DNA of 64,000 bases, taken from Dyadobacter frigoris (GTDB lineage: Bacteria > Bacteroidota > Bacteroidia > Cytophagales > Spirosomataceae). Of this stretch, positions 19,582 to 30,560 are shown piece after piece. The position numbers and the translations under genes were made by a program. The notes below the pieces were generated by a model, which was given only the letters and a program-made list of their open reading frames with translations, was not told the DNA's origin and ran no database searches. Every line of letters starts with the position of its first letter. Positions within the stretch are counted from its first letter, which is position 1. The stretch covers positions 361,493 to 425,492 of the forward strand of contig NZ_SZVO01000007.1 in the NCBI RefSeq assembly GCF_005280585.1, read 5' to 3'.

Positions 19582-19619
19582 AAAATGAGAGCTTTTCCAC
19601 TTGGAAAAGCTCTCATTTT
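19582..19619. terminator. Rho-independent terminator, probably bidirectional
   Basis: A perfect 17-bp stem (19582-19598 with 19603-19619) encloses ACTT. A-rich and T-rich flanks on the two sides suit both the beta-CASP gene (+) and the small membrane gene (-). Confidence 0.82.
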
Positions 19620-19641
19620 GATATAAAACGATAAAAATTCC

Positions 19642-19836
19642 TTACCCGGAAGTTTTATTTAACTGTATCAGTTTGCTTTTTAAAACAAGATTATCTGTTT
19701 TAGCTGGTGATTTGTCAATCCATTCCAGAATAAAAAATGGAAAAGAAAGTATCGCCGTAAGCACAAGAGCCAGAAGCATAACAAATGCAAACCAGACTTT
19801 TGCGATGAAATATATTACCTTATTTATATAAACCAT
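19642..19836 (-). CDS. Small membrane protein, unknown
   Basis: A 64-residue ORF with one long hydrophobic span at about residues 9-36 (FAFVMLLALVLTAILSFPFF) and a short polar C-terminus. It is read toward the terminator that also serves the beta-CASP gene. I do not recognise a family. The clean ATG, the membrane span and the fitted terminator make it a plausible real gene. Confidence 0.6.
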   Translation of the reverse strand: MVYINKVIYFIAKVWFAFVMLLALVLTAILSFPFFILEWIDKSPAKTDNLVLKSKLIQLNKTSG

Positions 19837-19967
19837 GATCGTTGAGTTTTTGTATATAAGAAATAAACAATTTGATATTTAAAAGAACCATACCAAAATA
19901 ATTTAACGTACAGGAAATACATTAAGTTGCTTATCTCTAATATAAAATGTCCGAATACTGTGGAAAC

Positions 19968-20513
19968 TTATTCACTAACCTTCTTTTCCCGGATCTTTTT
20001 TACAATCCTGACTGCCGACATGATCATTACCGCAAAAGCAATCAAACCCAAAACGCCCCAGATCCAGTCTACCGAATTTTTCAGTACCACCAGAAAAACA
20101 ATGGAAAATAAGAAGATCGTAGCTACTTCATTCCACAAGCGTAATTGAATGGAAGAAAAACGAAAGTGACCTTTTTGAATTTCCAGAATCAGTTTTCTTG
20201 TAAAAAAATGATATACTATCAATCCTAGCACAAAAGTAAGTTTCATATGCATCCAGCCCTGACTTAGCCAGCCAGGCGTAATGTAAATCATAATACTTCC
20301 TGTAATCAAAGTCATCCACATAGCCGGGACCATGATCGCGTTCCAGAGCAGTTTTTCCATTTTGATGAATTGTTCATTCAGAACTTCTCTGGCGGCCTCG
20401 ATTTTACTTTGGGCTTCTGTGTGATAAACAAGCAGGCGCGGCATATAAAAAAGGCCTGCAAACCAGCTCACTACGAAAATGATATGAAGTGCTTTAAAAT
20501 GTAAATAAGTCAT
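19968..20513 (-). CDS. HemJ-like/CopD-family membrane protein
   Basis: A predicted inner-membrane protein of 181 residues. The start MTYLHFKALHIIFVVSWFAGLFYMPRL matches the HemJ (UPF0093) pattern, with the conserved histidine at residue 10 in the first span. Three to four further hydrophobic segments and the segment SQGWMHMKLTFVLGLIVYH, with conserved H and K, fit the family. HemJ replaces HemG/HemY as protoporphyrinogen oxidase in haem synthesis in several bacteria; that role here is inferred. The ATG at 20513 is preferred over a Met five codons upstream because the family begins at this point. Confidence 0.78.
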   Translation of the reverse strand: MTYLHFKALHIIFVVSWFAGLFYMPRLLVYHTEAQSKIEAAREVLNEQFIKMEKLLWNAIMVPAMWMTLITGSIMIYITPGWLSQGWMHMKLTFVLGLIVYHFFTRKLILEIQKGHFRFSSIQLRLWNEVATIFLFSIVFLVVLKNSVDWIWGVLGLIAFAVMIMSAVRIVKKIREKKVSE

Positions 20514-20789
20514 TTGAAAAATAATCAAAAATTCAGGTGATAATCTGTAAGGAAAAGAAACAAGTTGCGTCTAAACAAATGACTGATTATTTATACAATA
20601 ATTATACAAATTCCCGGTACCGTTTGTTCTTTATGATCGTCAAATCCGTTTTAATCGTATATCTGAATAGATCGGATTGTGAGGCCACAGACATTCAAAT
20701 TCGGTTCGAAGTGTAAAATTACGGTATAAACTTTCTGCTGTAATTAGTTGTTTGCCTAACATAAGTTTAAAATTAACTATATCATTTCA

Positions 20790-21464
20790 ATGAAACCAAA
20801 CATCCCGTTTTTCACATTCATATTAATGTGCTGTATGGTCGTTGTATCATGTGCACAGTCTGACAAAAAACAAAAGAAAAAAATGAATAATGAGTCATCA
20901 GCATCGGCTGCAATTGATACTGCCAATATGCAAATTGCCACATTTGGAACAGGTTGTTTCTGGTGCTCTGAAGCGCTGTTCGAAACGCTGGATGGTGTAA
21001 AAGATGTAGTATCCGGTTATTCCGGCGGTCATGTTAAAAATCCCGGTTATAGAGAAGTTTGTGAAGGAACGACAGGCCATGCAGAATGTATTCAGGTAAC
21101 TTATGATCCTAAAAAGATCAGTTATACAGCGCTTTTGGAAGCATTTTTCCGCGGACATGACCCAACTTCATTAAACCGTCAGGGAAATGATGTTGGGACA
21201 CAGTATCGTTCTGTGATTTTTTACCAAAATGATGAACAGAAAAAACTGGCCGAAGAAGCAAAAAACGAGTTGAACAAATCTGGTGCATATGCCAGGCCGA
21301 TCGTGACGGAAATAACAAAAGCAGACAAGTTTTATCCGGCCGAAGATTATCATCAGGATTACTTTGCAAAGAATCCTGACCAGGGATATTGCGCGTTTGT
21401 CATTGCCCCAAAACTTGAAAAATTCCGTAAAGTTTTTCATGACAAATTGAAAAAAGATATCTGA
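20790..21464 (+). CDS. msrA: Peptide methionine sulfoxide reductase A, lipoprotein form
   Basis: This enzyme repairs methionine-S-sulfoxide in proteins. The 224 residues start with a lipoprotein signal ending in VVSC (cysteine 21), so it should be membrane-anchored outside the cytoplasm. The catalytic motif GCFWCSE contains C56, and the MsrA segments YSGGHVKNPGYREVCEG and GTQYRS follow. The C-terminal QGYC segment carries a candidate resolving cysteine. The lipid anchor suggests envelope-protein repair. There is no msrB nearby. Confidence 0.93.
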   Translation: MKPNIPFFTFILMCCMVVVSCAQSDKKQKKKMNNESSASAAIDTANMQIATFGTGCFWCSEALFETLDGVKDVVSGYSGGHVKNPGYREVCEGTTGHAECIQVTYDPKKISYTALLEAFFRGHDPTSLNRQGNDVGTQYRSVIFYQNDEQKKLAEEAKNELNKSGAYARPIVTEITKADKFYPAEDYHQDYFAKNPDQGYCAFVIAPKLEKFRKVFHDKLKKDI

Positions 21465-21542
21465 TTTGCATTGGAAATATCAATGAAAACAACCGTTCAT
21501 CAAGTATAAGCCCCCGAATAATAAGTAGTAATGGCACAAGTT

Positions 21543-21572
21543 TTGAAGGGACGAAATAATCACTTTTATTTG
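21543..21572 (+). promoter_or_regulatory. Candidate promoter for the outer-membrane protein gene
   Basis: TTG at 21543-21545, 19 bases, then TTTATTTG at 21565-21572, one mismatch from TAnnTTTG. The spacing fits the Bacteroidota sigma-A pattern and the start codon lies 32 bases downstream. Confidence 0.45.
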
Positions 21573-21604
21573 TGCTATTATTATACTTCTAACAATTATT
21601 CAAA

Positions 21605-22138
21605 ATGAAAAAGATTCTATCAACGCTAATCGTTATTGCCATTTTGAGTGTTACTTCGCACTCAGCCTACGCACAATATGAAAAAGGAGATAAATTATTG
21701 AATGTCGGGATTGGTCTTGGTACTTTCGGGCTTTACGGAAATGGGGTTCCAATTAATGTATCTGCGGAATATGGATTTACTAATCAAATCAGCGGAGGCG
21801 TTTATGCAGCCATTGTAAGCACAAAATATCTGGGTGGAGATTGGCGCTATTCTTATGTCTATGTTGGACCGCGGGCCTCATATCACTTCAATGAATTACT
21901 AAAATTAAATATTGAGAAGTTGGATATCTACGCAGGTGCAGGCCTTTATGTCCGTACTTATTCTGCAAAGTACAAAGGTGGAGGAACTTATAACAATGAC
22001 TATAAAACGTCCTATACAGATATTGTACCATCTGTTCATGCGGGTGCCCGTTATTATTTCAAGCCAGCGCTAAGCGGATGGGCAGAAGTAGGCTATGGTG
22101 CATCTCCTTTACAGCTCGGTATATCTTTCAAATTTTAA
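21605..22138 (+). CDS. Small outer-membrane beta-barrel protein
   Basis: A 177-residue exported protein with a signal peptide cleaved after SAYAQ (about residue 24). The rest consists of short alternating strands rich in glycine and aromatic residues, ending in LQLGISFKF, a terminal aromatic strand typical of outer-membrane barrels. It resembles the general OmpA-beta-barrel/OmpW size class without a specific signature. Function is unknown. A strong symmetric terminator follows. Confidence 0.8.
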   Translation: MKKILSTLIVIAILSVTSHSAYAQYEKGDKLLNVGIGLGTFGLYGNGVPINVSAEYGFTNQISGGVYAAIVSTKYLGGDWRYSYVYVGPRASYHFNELLKLNIEKLDIYAGAGLYVRTYSAKYKGGGTYNNDYKTSYTDIVPSVHAGARYYFKPALSGWAEVGYGASPLQLGISFKF

Positions 22139-22150
22139 GAATTTCTTTTC

Positions 22151-22197
22151 GGCATTAAAAAAGCGGTTTGGGGATTCCAAACCGCTTTTTTAATGCC
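22151..22197. terminator. Bidirectional terminator
   Basis: A perfect 21-bp stem (22151-22171 with 22177-22197) with a GGATT loop contains A- and T-runs on the two arms. It lies between the outer-membrane gene (+) and the next gene (-). Confidence 0.87.
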
Positions 22198-22212
22198 TTT
22201 TATCCGATATTT

Positions 22213-22980
22213 TTAGAAATTCATTTTCAAAGCAAGATATCCAGATTGTGTTACCGGATTGAATCCTGGACTTAGTCTCAACGAAAAAGGTTCGTTTCGT
22301 CTTCTCAATTCCTGTTGAGCGTCAACCGCTTTTCTTGCGTATCGCTTACCTTTTACAAATCCAAGAATCGTAAGCGGAATACCTGCTCCAAGCCCAGCTG
22401 TGAAAAGCAATGAACCGGCCGTAAGATTTGATTCCGACTGATAATATCCATAAGTATTGTAATAATTTATCTCGTCCGAAACTTTGATAAATCCAATAAC
22501 CGTAAATAATATCCCCGCAGATGCACTAATGATACCCAGCTTTTTGTACGACCTCGATTTCTTTAAGTACAAGTTATAATTTCTACGCAGCTGATCAGAA
22601 TTCTGCGATGAAGAAACACCGCTCCTGTTATCATAAGTCCTTTCCGCCGGTTTATTATAAATAACAGGTGGCTCTACTTTCCCCGGCGCAAAGTACTCAT
22701 CCGTAGCATTATCCAGCTTTTCAACCTCACCATTACCATACAGAATAGATGAAATTTCCTTTTTGTCTAGGGTAAAAACAGGCCCTTCAGGGTCACTAGC
22801 TTTCTTATATTTAACCGTACTAGCGTCAATTTCCTGAATAATCGCCTCTATCTTTTCGTTTGTCCGGGTTATAATCACATCATTTTTTCTGACATTCTGA
22901 GCTTCTGAAAGGCTGACCAACATCATCAAAAAACAAAACGTAGCAATGAATACTTTTGAAAAGGATAAATTTGATTTCAT
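22213..22980 (-). CDS. Exported protein with two membrane spans, unknown
   Basis: A 255-residue protein with a signal peptide (cleaved after SEAQ, about residue 28). Residues of about 32-80 form a compact beta domain (NDVIITRTNEKIEAIIQEI, then KEISSILYGNGEVE), seen in other Bacteroidota exported proteins that respond to envelope components. Two hydrophobic segments lie at about 148-168 and 188-210. The C-terminus (GYLALKMNF) ends like an outer-membrane strand. I cannot name a function. It is convergent with the preceding outer-membrane gene. Confidence 0.75.
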   Translation of the reverse strand: MKSNLSFSKVFIATFCFLMMLVSLSEAQNVRKNDVIITRTNEKIEAIIQEIDASTVKYKKASDPEGPVFTLDKKEISSILYGNGEVEKLDNATDEYFAPGKVEPPVIYNKPAERTYDNRSGVSSSQNSDQLRRNYNLYLKKSRSYKKLGIISASAGILFTVIGFIKVSDEINYYNTYGYYQSESNLTAGSLLFTAGLGAGIPLTILGFVKGKRYARKAVDAQQELRRRNEPFSLRLSPGFNPVTQSGYLALKMNF

Positions 22981-23016
22981 AGATCCTGGACTTATAAATA
23001 ACTGGAAACAAAAGTT

Positions 23017-23739
23017 TTACACCCCAAACTTATTCAATTGTTTAACCAAAACTTCAAAATCTTTCGGATAAGGCGCTTCAATTCTCACCTGCTCTCCATT
23101 CATCAATGCAAAAGAAAGAGAAAACGCATGGAGTGCAACCCGTTGAATAAGTGGTTGTTCTTCGGTTTCTTTTTTCAAATTGAATTTCCGTTTTAAAGTG
23201 GAAAGAAAAATTGGTTCTCCGCCATATTGAGGGTCACAAACGATGGGAGCTTTCAGACAGGAAAGGTGAATACGGATCTGGTGCATACGGCCCGTTATGG
23301 GGATACATTCCACAAGTGTGTAACCACGATACACTTTTAGTGTATTAAAAATTGTTTCTGCAACCTTTCCTTCTACCCTATCAATTTTTACTGCCGTACC
23401 ATTTTTTAAAGCCAAAATTGGCAGATAAACGGAAATACTATCCAAGTTATGGATTCCATTTGTTACGGCGTGATAACGTTTGGTAACCTGACGATGCTCA
23501 AATTGCATAGCCAAATGACGATAAGCTGCCGGATTTTTAGCAAAAGCCAAAACACCCGAAGTTTCCTTGTCCAACCTGTGCGCTGCCTGTAATTCAGAAT
23601 TATATTCTTTGGCAAGGCGTAAAACACTTCCGCCACGATCGGCGGTACGTTCATCCAGCGTGGCCAAATGAGGTGGTTTATTAACGAGAAGAAAATCCTC
23701 GTTTTCAAATAAAATTAAGTCTGCGAAATTGATTTTCAT
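23017..23739 (-). CDS. RluA-family RNA pseudouridine synthase
   Basis: A 240-residue cytoplasmic enzyme that isomerises uridine to pseudouridine in rRNA or tRNA. The catalytic motif AAHRLDKETSGVLAFAK lies near residues 51-67, with the aspartate after HRL as nucleophile. The second motif GRMHQIRIHL is near residue 155. There is no S4 domain, so the target cannot be assigned. A second member of the family lies at 41150, with different flanking genes. Confidence 0.92.
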   Translation of the reverse strand: MKINFADLILFENEDFLLVNKPPHLATLDERTADRGGSVLRLAKEYNSELQAAHRLDKETSGVLAFAKNPAAYRHLAMQFEHRQVTKRYHAVTNGIHNLDSISVYLPILALKNGTAVKIDRVEGKVAETIFNTLKVYRGYTLVECIPITGRMHQIRIHLSCLKAPIVCDPQYGGEPIFLSTLKRKFNLKKETEEQPLIQRVALHAFSLSFALMNGEQVRIEAPYPKDFEVLVKQLNKFGV

Positions 23740-23750
23740 AAAGGTATTAA

Positions 23751-23799
23751 CTAAAAATAATCCGAATAAATTACATCGATTAAGTAATTCATTCGGATT
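23751..23799 (-). terminator. Terminator of the RelE-type toxin operon
   Basis: AATCCGAATAAATTAC (23759-23774) pairs with GTAATTCATTCGGATT (23784-23799) with one mismatch. Read on the minus strand it is followed by ATTTTTAG, a T-run. Confidence 0.7.
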
Positions 23800-23861
23800 T
23801 TACTTTGATTCTTGTATTTCGTTAAACTAAAACGCTTAAAAACTGAAATATTTCTATATCA

Positions 23862-24116
23862 TCACTTGTATGCGTCTTTTCTATCCGAAATTTTTATGAC
23901 TGTAATAATTAATTGAAGATCCTTAATCTGGTATATTATACGGTAGTTTCCTACTCCAATCCTATAAGTATTAATTGAACCTTCCAATTTTTTCACACCG
24001 CCGGGTCTTGGTTCCGCGGCCAAATCATCAATCTTCGAAATTATTTTTGACTTGAAGATTTTTGGTATGCTTTCCAGTTCTTTAAGTGCCGATTTTACTA
24101 CTTCTATTTGATACAT
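23862..24116 (-). CDS. RelE/ParE-family toxin
   Basis: An 84-residue protein of the RelE/ParE fold. The pattern includes a helical N-terminal half (LKELESIPK), the GGVKKLEGS turn, then RIGVGNYRIIYQI, the strand pair that carries the basic residues of the RNase site in RelE relatives. Such proteins cleave mRNA on the ribosome or inhibit gyrase. The start overlaps the stop of the preceding small gene by one base (TGATG), so the two are translationally coupled. The order is antitoxin first. Confidence 0.85.
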   Translation of the reverse strand: MYQIEVVKSALKELESIPKIFKSKIISKIDDLAAEPRPGGVKKLEGSINTYRIGVGNYRIIYQIKDLQLIITVIKISDRKDAYK

Positions 24117-24313
24117 CAGTCCTTATCAAGCAATGTATCTCGTACATCTTTCCAGCTCAATCTCGGTTCGTTTTGTCTTAATTCCACAGCAATTTCATCT
24201 TCTATACCTTCAAGAATTTCGGCCAAATTATCCTTGTTTTTCAATAAAGAAAAATCAATAACCACAGCCTTTTTCTGTCCCGCATTGTCCGTTAAATAGC
24301 TGATCCCTTCCAT
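24116..24313 (-). CDS. Antitoxin partner of the RelE-type toxin
   Basis: A 65-residue protein starting MEGISYLTDNAGQKKAVVIDF, which looks like the dimerisation part of a Phd/RelB-type antitoxin. A C-terminal acidic/helical tail (EPRLSWKDVRDTLLD) could wrap the toxin. A longer in-frame start at 24361 would add 16 basic residues, but the ATG at 24313 starts at the likely domain. Assignment rests on position and on the one-base overlap with the toxin gene. There is no recognised DNA-binding signature. Confidence 0.75.
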   Translation of the reverse strand: MEGISYLTDNAGQKKAVVIDFSLLKNKDNLAEILEGIEDEIAVELRQNEPRLSWKDVRDTLLDKD

Positions 24314-24369
24314 CTTCTTCTTTCTTTTTCCGAAAGTTACTAAAATTATGTCAAATGACATTTATATCA

Positions 24370-25080
24370 TCAGACCAGATGCCCAACCTTCGTAGGATTA
24401 GGATTGATAGAATCAGATTCTACCAGACCATCACGTAAGCGTATGATCCTGTGCGCATAATGCGCAATGTCCTCTTCGTGCGTAACCATTACGATTGTAT
24501 TTCCTTTGCTATATAACTGGTCAAAAAGATCCATGATTTCGTAGGAAGTTTTCGAATCCAGGTTTCCCGTTGGCTCATCCGCTAGTAAAATACTTGGATC
24601 ATTTACAAGCGCACGCGCAATCGCCACACGTTGGCGCTGCCCCCCGGAAAGTTCATTGGGTTTATGTCCTGCACGATTTTCCAAACCAACATTTTTAAGC
24701 GAAAGCATTGCCTTTTCAGTTCTGTCAGCCTTATTCAAACCCGCATAAATCAGCGGCAAAGCCACATTATCCAGTGAAGACATTCTTGGTAAAAGATTGA
24801 AGGTCTGGAAAACGAATCCGATTTCCTTGTTACGGATTTCCGCCAGTTCACTTTCCGTCATATCGCTGACGTCCTTATTATTCAAAATATATTTTCCGGT
24901 ACTGGGCGTATCCAGACAACCGATAATGTTCATTAACGTCGATTTCCCGGAACCAGACGGTCCCATAAAAGCGACGTATTCTCCTTTGCTGACAGAAATG
25001 GTTACCGATTTTAATGCCTGGATAATCTCGCTGCCCATCACATAACGTTTTGAGATATCGGTCGTTTCAATGATTTTCAT
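24370..25080 (-). CDS. ABC transporter ATPase, LolD/MacB type
   Basis: A 236-residue ATP-binding subunit. Walker A is [15 protein letters not shown] (about residues 40-54), the signature is [15 protein letters not shown], Walker B is [11 protein letters not shown], and the H-loop follows in [10 protein letters not shown]. The short insert and [20 protein letters not shown] place it in the LolD/MacB/FtsE-like group, which powers FtsX-fold permeases for lipoprotein release, macrolide or peptide export. No permease gene is adjacent, so its partner must be elsewhere. Confidence 0.93.
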   Translation of the reverse strand: MKIIETTDISKRYVMGSEIIQALKSVTISVSKGEYVAFMGPSGSGKSTLMNIIGCLDTPSTGKYILNNKDVSDMTESELAEIRNKEIGFVFQTFNLLPRMSSLDNVALPLIYAGLNKADRTEKAMLSLKNVGLENRAGHKPNELSGGQRQRVAIARALVNDPSILLADEPTGNLDSKTSYEIMDLFDQLYSKGNTIVMVTHEEDIAHYAHRIIRLRDGLVESDSINPNPTKVGHLV

Positions 25081-25119
25081 ATAAATGAAATTATTGTTTG
25101 GTAGGAAAGTTTCAATTAA

Positions 25120-25584
25120 TCAGGAAGACGCGGCCACCGCTGCTGCCATTTTCTGGAAATAACCATAAACAAAAAGTCCGGCCAGAATGATCGCGGGAGA
25201 AATATTTTCTACTTCAATATCTCCCTTGTTTTTCCAGACGCTGGTTTTGGAATAGATCGCCTGATCTTCACCGCTCTTTATTTTCCAGTTTTTCCCCGCC
25301 CACGAGTCAAAAGTCCATTCATAGGATTTATCTTCATAGATGATCACGGCAGATGTTTTCCAGGAATTGTATTCGATATGGCCAAGTTCTTTTGTTCCTT
25401 CAATATCCAGAATCAGCGTTTTGCGTTTCCAAAAACCTGTGGTTTTAAACCGCACCATATGCCCGTTCAATTCGCCATAAGCATCATCCTTCCAAAGGCT
25501 TCCTTTCAATAATCCGGCGATCAGTTTTCCTCGAAAAATACGCGTTTCCGTTCCGCTCATCGTTGATGTCCACTGTAACGTCAT
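25120..25584 (-). CDS. Hypothetical protein with C-terminal hydrophobic segment
   Basis: A 154-residue ORF. The first 115 residues are rich in beta strands with many tryptophans and lysines (KLIAGLLKGSLWKDDAYG, then WTFDSWAGKNWKIKSG). Residues of about 125-145 are hydrophobic (AIILAGLFVYGYFQKMAAA) and could be a membrane anchor. I do not recognise a family. It lies 39 bases upstream of the ABC ATPase on the same strand and may share a transcript with it. Confidence 0.65.
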   Translation of the reverse strand: MTLQWTSTMSGTETRIFRGKLIAGLLKGSLWKDDAYGELNGHMVRFKTTGFWKRKTLILDIEGTKELGHIEYNSWKTSAVIIYEDKSYEWTFDSWAGKNWKIKSGEDQAIYSKTSVWKNKGDIEVENISPAIILAGLFVYGYFQKMAAAVAASS

Positions 25585-25681
25585 AGGTTTGTTGGGATTT
25601 TGAAGAAAATATGCCGGCTCGTCAGGACAATTTGTTTTTCAAAACTGGCAAATCGCGTCTTTCAAATGCTAAAATAAAAAA

Positions 25682-28345
25682 TCACTTAAACTCCGCCCGC
25701 TGTTTTTCGATGAGAGCGCGCATAGGCTGATAGCGAGCAAGAAAAGCCTGATAACCGGCAGGAGAGGAGATTTCCTTCACCTGTGCTTCTCCTTCATCAG
25801 CTTGTCCGATGAGGCCTTGCTGTAAACTTAAAATCGTATATTCTTCCCAGAGAAGCGGAGCACGGTCGTTGAATTTTAACGCATCTAAAACGATACTATA
25901 AGCTTTCGGGATCTGCTTTTTTTGTCTGAAATAACTGGCGGAAGCAGAGACAATTTTTTCGTCAAAAGGATTGGCATGAACAGCATTGCTGTAATTTTTT
26001 TCCGATGGTGATTTTTGAGCGATTGCAAAAAGCGAATCTGCCTTAGTTTTCGGTGCTTTTATCGTCATTAAAGAATTTTGCAGTTTTTGCAGTGCTGCGT
26101 TTGGCTCTTTTTCCTGCATTCTTTCCAATAATAATCCGCCAATCGCCTGTTGCCCGGAAAGTGAGTAGCCAACGGCCTGCCCCAATACTCCCTCAATTCC
26201 ATCAACATTGGAAAGATGTTTGATCGCAAGATCATACAACCCCACCTGTAATAACCAGTGACCTAAAATCTTGTGATAAACTTTGGCTTTTTCTCCACCT
26301 TGTTCCGCCCAAACTGAAAGTGTCTCAACGGCTTTCAATTTATTACCACTATAAAATTCCGGATAAAGAGCGGCAAGAGAAAGATCTTCCGATAGCAACT
26401 GATTTTTATTAGCCAGTTTTGGTAAAAAAGTAGCCGGAAAACTATCCAGACCTGCCTGATTTTTGGAATAATTGACTAAATAAGCCAGACCGGAAACACT
26501 TAAAGACGAATCCGATTTGATTGCATCATTTTCGAAATTCTGTTTTGAAAATTTCTGACGTAAGTTTTGGACCGCAAGCCAGTTAGCCTGCCATGAAAGA
26601 TATTTTTGAGCCGTACTATTATTTGCCAAGGAATCGAGTAAACCTGAATCCGTACTTCTGGCCCAGATCGCCAGCAAATTAGTAGCAGGAACTTCCGGAC
26701 GTTTGCTATTTTTTTCTGCTTTATCCAGATAATAATGCGCTGAATCCGCGACATTGGTTTTGGCATAAAGCATACCCAGATTATTCAGGAGCTCTCCGCT
26801 TTCCGGGAAAGCGCGTAACCCTTCCTGCAAACTGAAAATTGCATCAAAAAATAAACTTTCCTGCATTAATACTCCCGTTAGCCCTGCATAAGCCTGTGGT
26901 GAGGGATTTTTCAATAATGCCTGACGGAAATAGTAGGCTCCGGCGACTTTATCTCCCTGCGTAAGCGCAAGAGACGCCAGCGCATAATTGGATTTATGAT
27001 TTTGAAATTCCTGCTGCAAAGCCATTTTGTAATATTGCTCAGCTAAAGGATATTCACCGGTGTTTGAATATAAATCACCCAATCCATTGAAATATCCTGC
27101 AATTCCCTGATGAACGGGCAATAACCTTTGGATTGAAAACAATATAACCACACCTGCAAAGCCAAACAGCCGCGTTTGAGTCAATCCAAAACGCATGGGT
27201 TTATACAAGACTTTATGAACGGCCAGATTTTGCTTAAAGACCGCATAAAAATTGATAATGATGTAAAACAGAAACACTATTCCCATCGCTAACTGGCCAT
27301 TAACAACAACATCTTCCAATACTTCCAGTAACGGATCATTGGCTGTACCTGCTGCATAACCTGCGAAGGCGCCTGCAACAATAAACATTCCGGTATATAA
27401 CCAGAAGCCCGTTGAGCGGAACGAAAGCAGCCCATTGGTAGAATCAACTCTTTTTTTGAAACCCCATATTCCAAGGATACCAGCTGCAATAGCCAGATAA
27501 ACCGGACTTAATAAGGTAAGGTCCCAATCAATCTGCCTCGTATTTTTTAAATAAAGCAATACCAGCGAAAGAAGGTAGAGGATTGTTATTACCAAAAAAT
27601 TAGCAAAACCGGATTTCCCGGCTTTCATCTGGCCACTGGTACTTAGCCAAACGAGGCCTGCAATAATTTCCGTAGCTGAAATCAGCAAAAATAAAATAGA
27701 AATTAGCAGCCAGATCGGCAGCGAATAAGATGCCGCGGTAAGTGCAGGAAAAGCTACCGTCGAAAGAAATGTTATTAGCAGCACAAGGAAAATGGAAATT
27801 CCTAAAAGTCCCATAATCCTGGACCCAATACCAAGATCCGGGCGAAATGCGTGGAAATAGTAGCTCAATCCCCCATATAAAACGACGGTAAGAATGAACA
27901 ATGTACGACTTCCTTCCCCGAAAACACCAAGCGTTTCCAATCGGGCAGAGGCTACTAAAACGATAAAAGCTACCATTCCGGTCAGATACCAGAAGCGTGG
28001 CATGGTGGTTAATGAAGCAAGAATAGAGGAAAGTCCAACGATGATTAACCCCCAGAATATTTTGATCGTAATAAAATCAGTCTGCATGGTTGATGCCACA
28101 AACTGTTCCGTCACAAGATTGGATGGACCGGAAATTCCATATTGCCAGTTATCAAATTTTAATATGTCAACAACGGTAGAAATCTCTGACAATTCACTCA
28201 AAACATCCCAGCGGATAACATTGGCAAGCGGATCAATACCTTTAACAATAAAGAAAAGAAGGGCCAATATAATTGTAGCAAAAGCCGCTATACTGATACG
28301 GCGTTCAGATGAAGACCACACTCTCCAGAAAAAAAGTTCTTTCAT
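25682..28345 (-). CDS. Large inner-membrane protein with C-terminal TPR region
   Basis: An 887-residue protein. The first ~430 residues contain about a dozen hydrophobic spans. The rest is soluble and made of tetratricopeptide-type helical pairs (for example GYFNGLGDLYSNTGEYPLAEQYYKMAL near residue 430, and ELLNNLGMLYAKTNVADSAHYYL near 515). The design of polytopic membrane domain plus TPR recalls envelope glycosyltransferases and O-antigen or glycan-handling proteins, but I see no catalytic signature. Function is unknown. The start at 28345 leads directly into the first membrane span. Confidence 0.8.
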   Translation of the reverse strand: MKELFFWRVWSSSERRISIAAFATIILALLFFIVKGIDPLANVIRWDVLSELSEISTVVDILKFDNWQYGISGPSNLVTEQFVASTMQTDFITIKIFWGLIIVGLSSILASLTTMPRFWYLTGMVAFIVLVASARLETLGVFGEGSRTLFILTVVLYGGLSYYFHAFRPDLGIGSRIMGLLGISIFLVLLITFLSTVAFPALTAASYSLPIWLLISILFLLISATEIIAGLVWLSTSGQMKAGKSGFANFLVITILYLLSLVLLYLKNTRQIDWDLTLLSPVYLAIAAGILGIWGFKKRVDSTNGLLSFRSTGFWLYTGMFIVAGAFAGYAAGTANDPLLEVLEDVVVNGQLAMGIVFLFYIIINFYAVFKQNLAVHKVLYKPMRFGLTQTRLFGFAGVVILFSIQRLLPVHQGIAGYFNGLGDLYSNTGEYPLAEQYYKMALQQEFQNHKSNYALASLALTQGDKVAGAYYFRQALLKNPSPQAYAGLTGVLMQESLFFDAIFSLQEGLRAFPESGELLNNLGMLYAKTNVADSAHYYLDKAEKNSKRPEVPATNLLAIWARSTDSGLLDSLANNSTAQKYLSWQANWLAVQNLRQKFSKQNFENDAIKSDSSLSVSGLAYLVNYSKNQAGLDSFPATFLPKLANKNQLLSEDLSLAALYPEFYSGNKLKAVETLSVWAEQGGEKAKVYHKILGHWLLQVGLYDLAIKHLSNVDGIEGVLGQAVGYSLSGQQAIGGLLLERMQEKEPNAALQKLQNSLMTIKAPKTKADSLFAIAQKSPSEKNYSNAVHANPFDEKIVSASASYFRQKKQIPKAYSIVLDALKFNDRAPLLWEEYTILSLQQGLIGQADEGEAQVKEISSPAGYQAFLARYQPMRALIEKQRAEFK

Positions 28346-28486
28346 AAATATTTTTAGTCCGATATGGAAAGTTTACCAACGATGGCTTTTGTAGTTTTGA
28401 TATAATGGGTTAAAACTAACATTAACGTCCGGTAATTTCTATTTAATCGGGTTTTTGAAGGGTTTGATATTTATATGAAGTTTGGT

Positions 28487-28696
28487 TTACAATTTAAGGG
28501 ATGCATATAAAAGGCAGGCTTTTATATCATTTATTTCAAGCGAAGGGAATTCCCCATCAATTATTTGATCCGCAGTTAAGCCATTTGCCAATAACTCAAG
28601 AATATCTTTAACTCTGATACGCATATTACGAATGCATGGTTTTCCACCGCACTGGTAAAAATTGAATGTGATACGGTTCAAAAGTTCAGCATTCAT
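28487..28696 (-). CDS. DUF433-family protein without a partner
   Basis: A 69-residue protein with the DUF433 pattern: GGKPCIRNMRIRVKDILELLANGLTADQII (N-terminal two-thirds, read in two parts), then LEINDIKACLLYA. DUF433 proteins are helix-turn-helix-like and commonly act as antitoxins beside a DUF5615 PIN-like toxin. No such gene follows: 141 bases downstream begins the large membrane protein on the same strand. It is probably an orphan antitoxin or has an independent role. Confidence 0.82.
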   Translation of the reverse strand: MNAELLNRITFNFYQCGGKPCIRNMRIRVKDILELLANGLTADQIIDGEFPSLEINDIKACLLYASLKL

Positions 28697-28925
28697 ATTT
28701 AGTATTATTTGGTGTGTAAGTGTTTAAAGATTGATCTGAATTTCATTTCAATCGCAGCCCGACGAAAATAAAATATAACTTATAGCTTAATAACATTTGC
28801 CATAACAAGAAACAAAAAGTTCCTTCGAAAACTATTTTTGTCATCGATTCTGATAATTTCTATACACTTTTCACATAATTTGGGTGATTTTCTAAAAAAT
28901 ATCCTATAAATCAATTGTGACACTA

Positions 28926-28956
28926 TTGGTACTGACCAAATTATCTCCTACTTTTG
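28926..28956 (+). promoter_or_regulatory. Promoter of atpDC
   Basis: TTG (28926-28928), 20 bases, then TACTTTTG (28949-28956), a full match to the Bacteroidota -33/-7 pattern. It lies 45 bases before the atpD ATG. The rest of the 300-base gap between 28697 and 29000 is AT-rich and shows nothing else I can name. Confidence 0.72.
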
Positions 28957-28970
28957 CGGTTCGAAAATAA

Positions 28971-30521
<1,551 letters not shown>

Positions 30522-30560
30522 TCACAATATTGATCGTTAACAGCCAAAAGCCAATTAAAT

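Noticed and set aside
20529..20789. tRNA or small RNA in the gap before msrA
   Set aside because: A GGTTCGAA-like segment occurs, but no cloverleaf can be formed around it.
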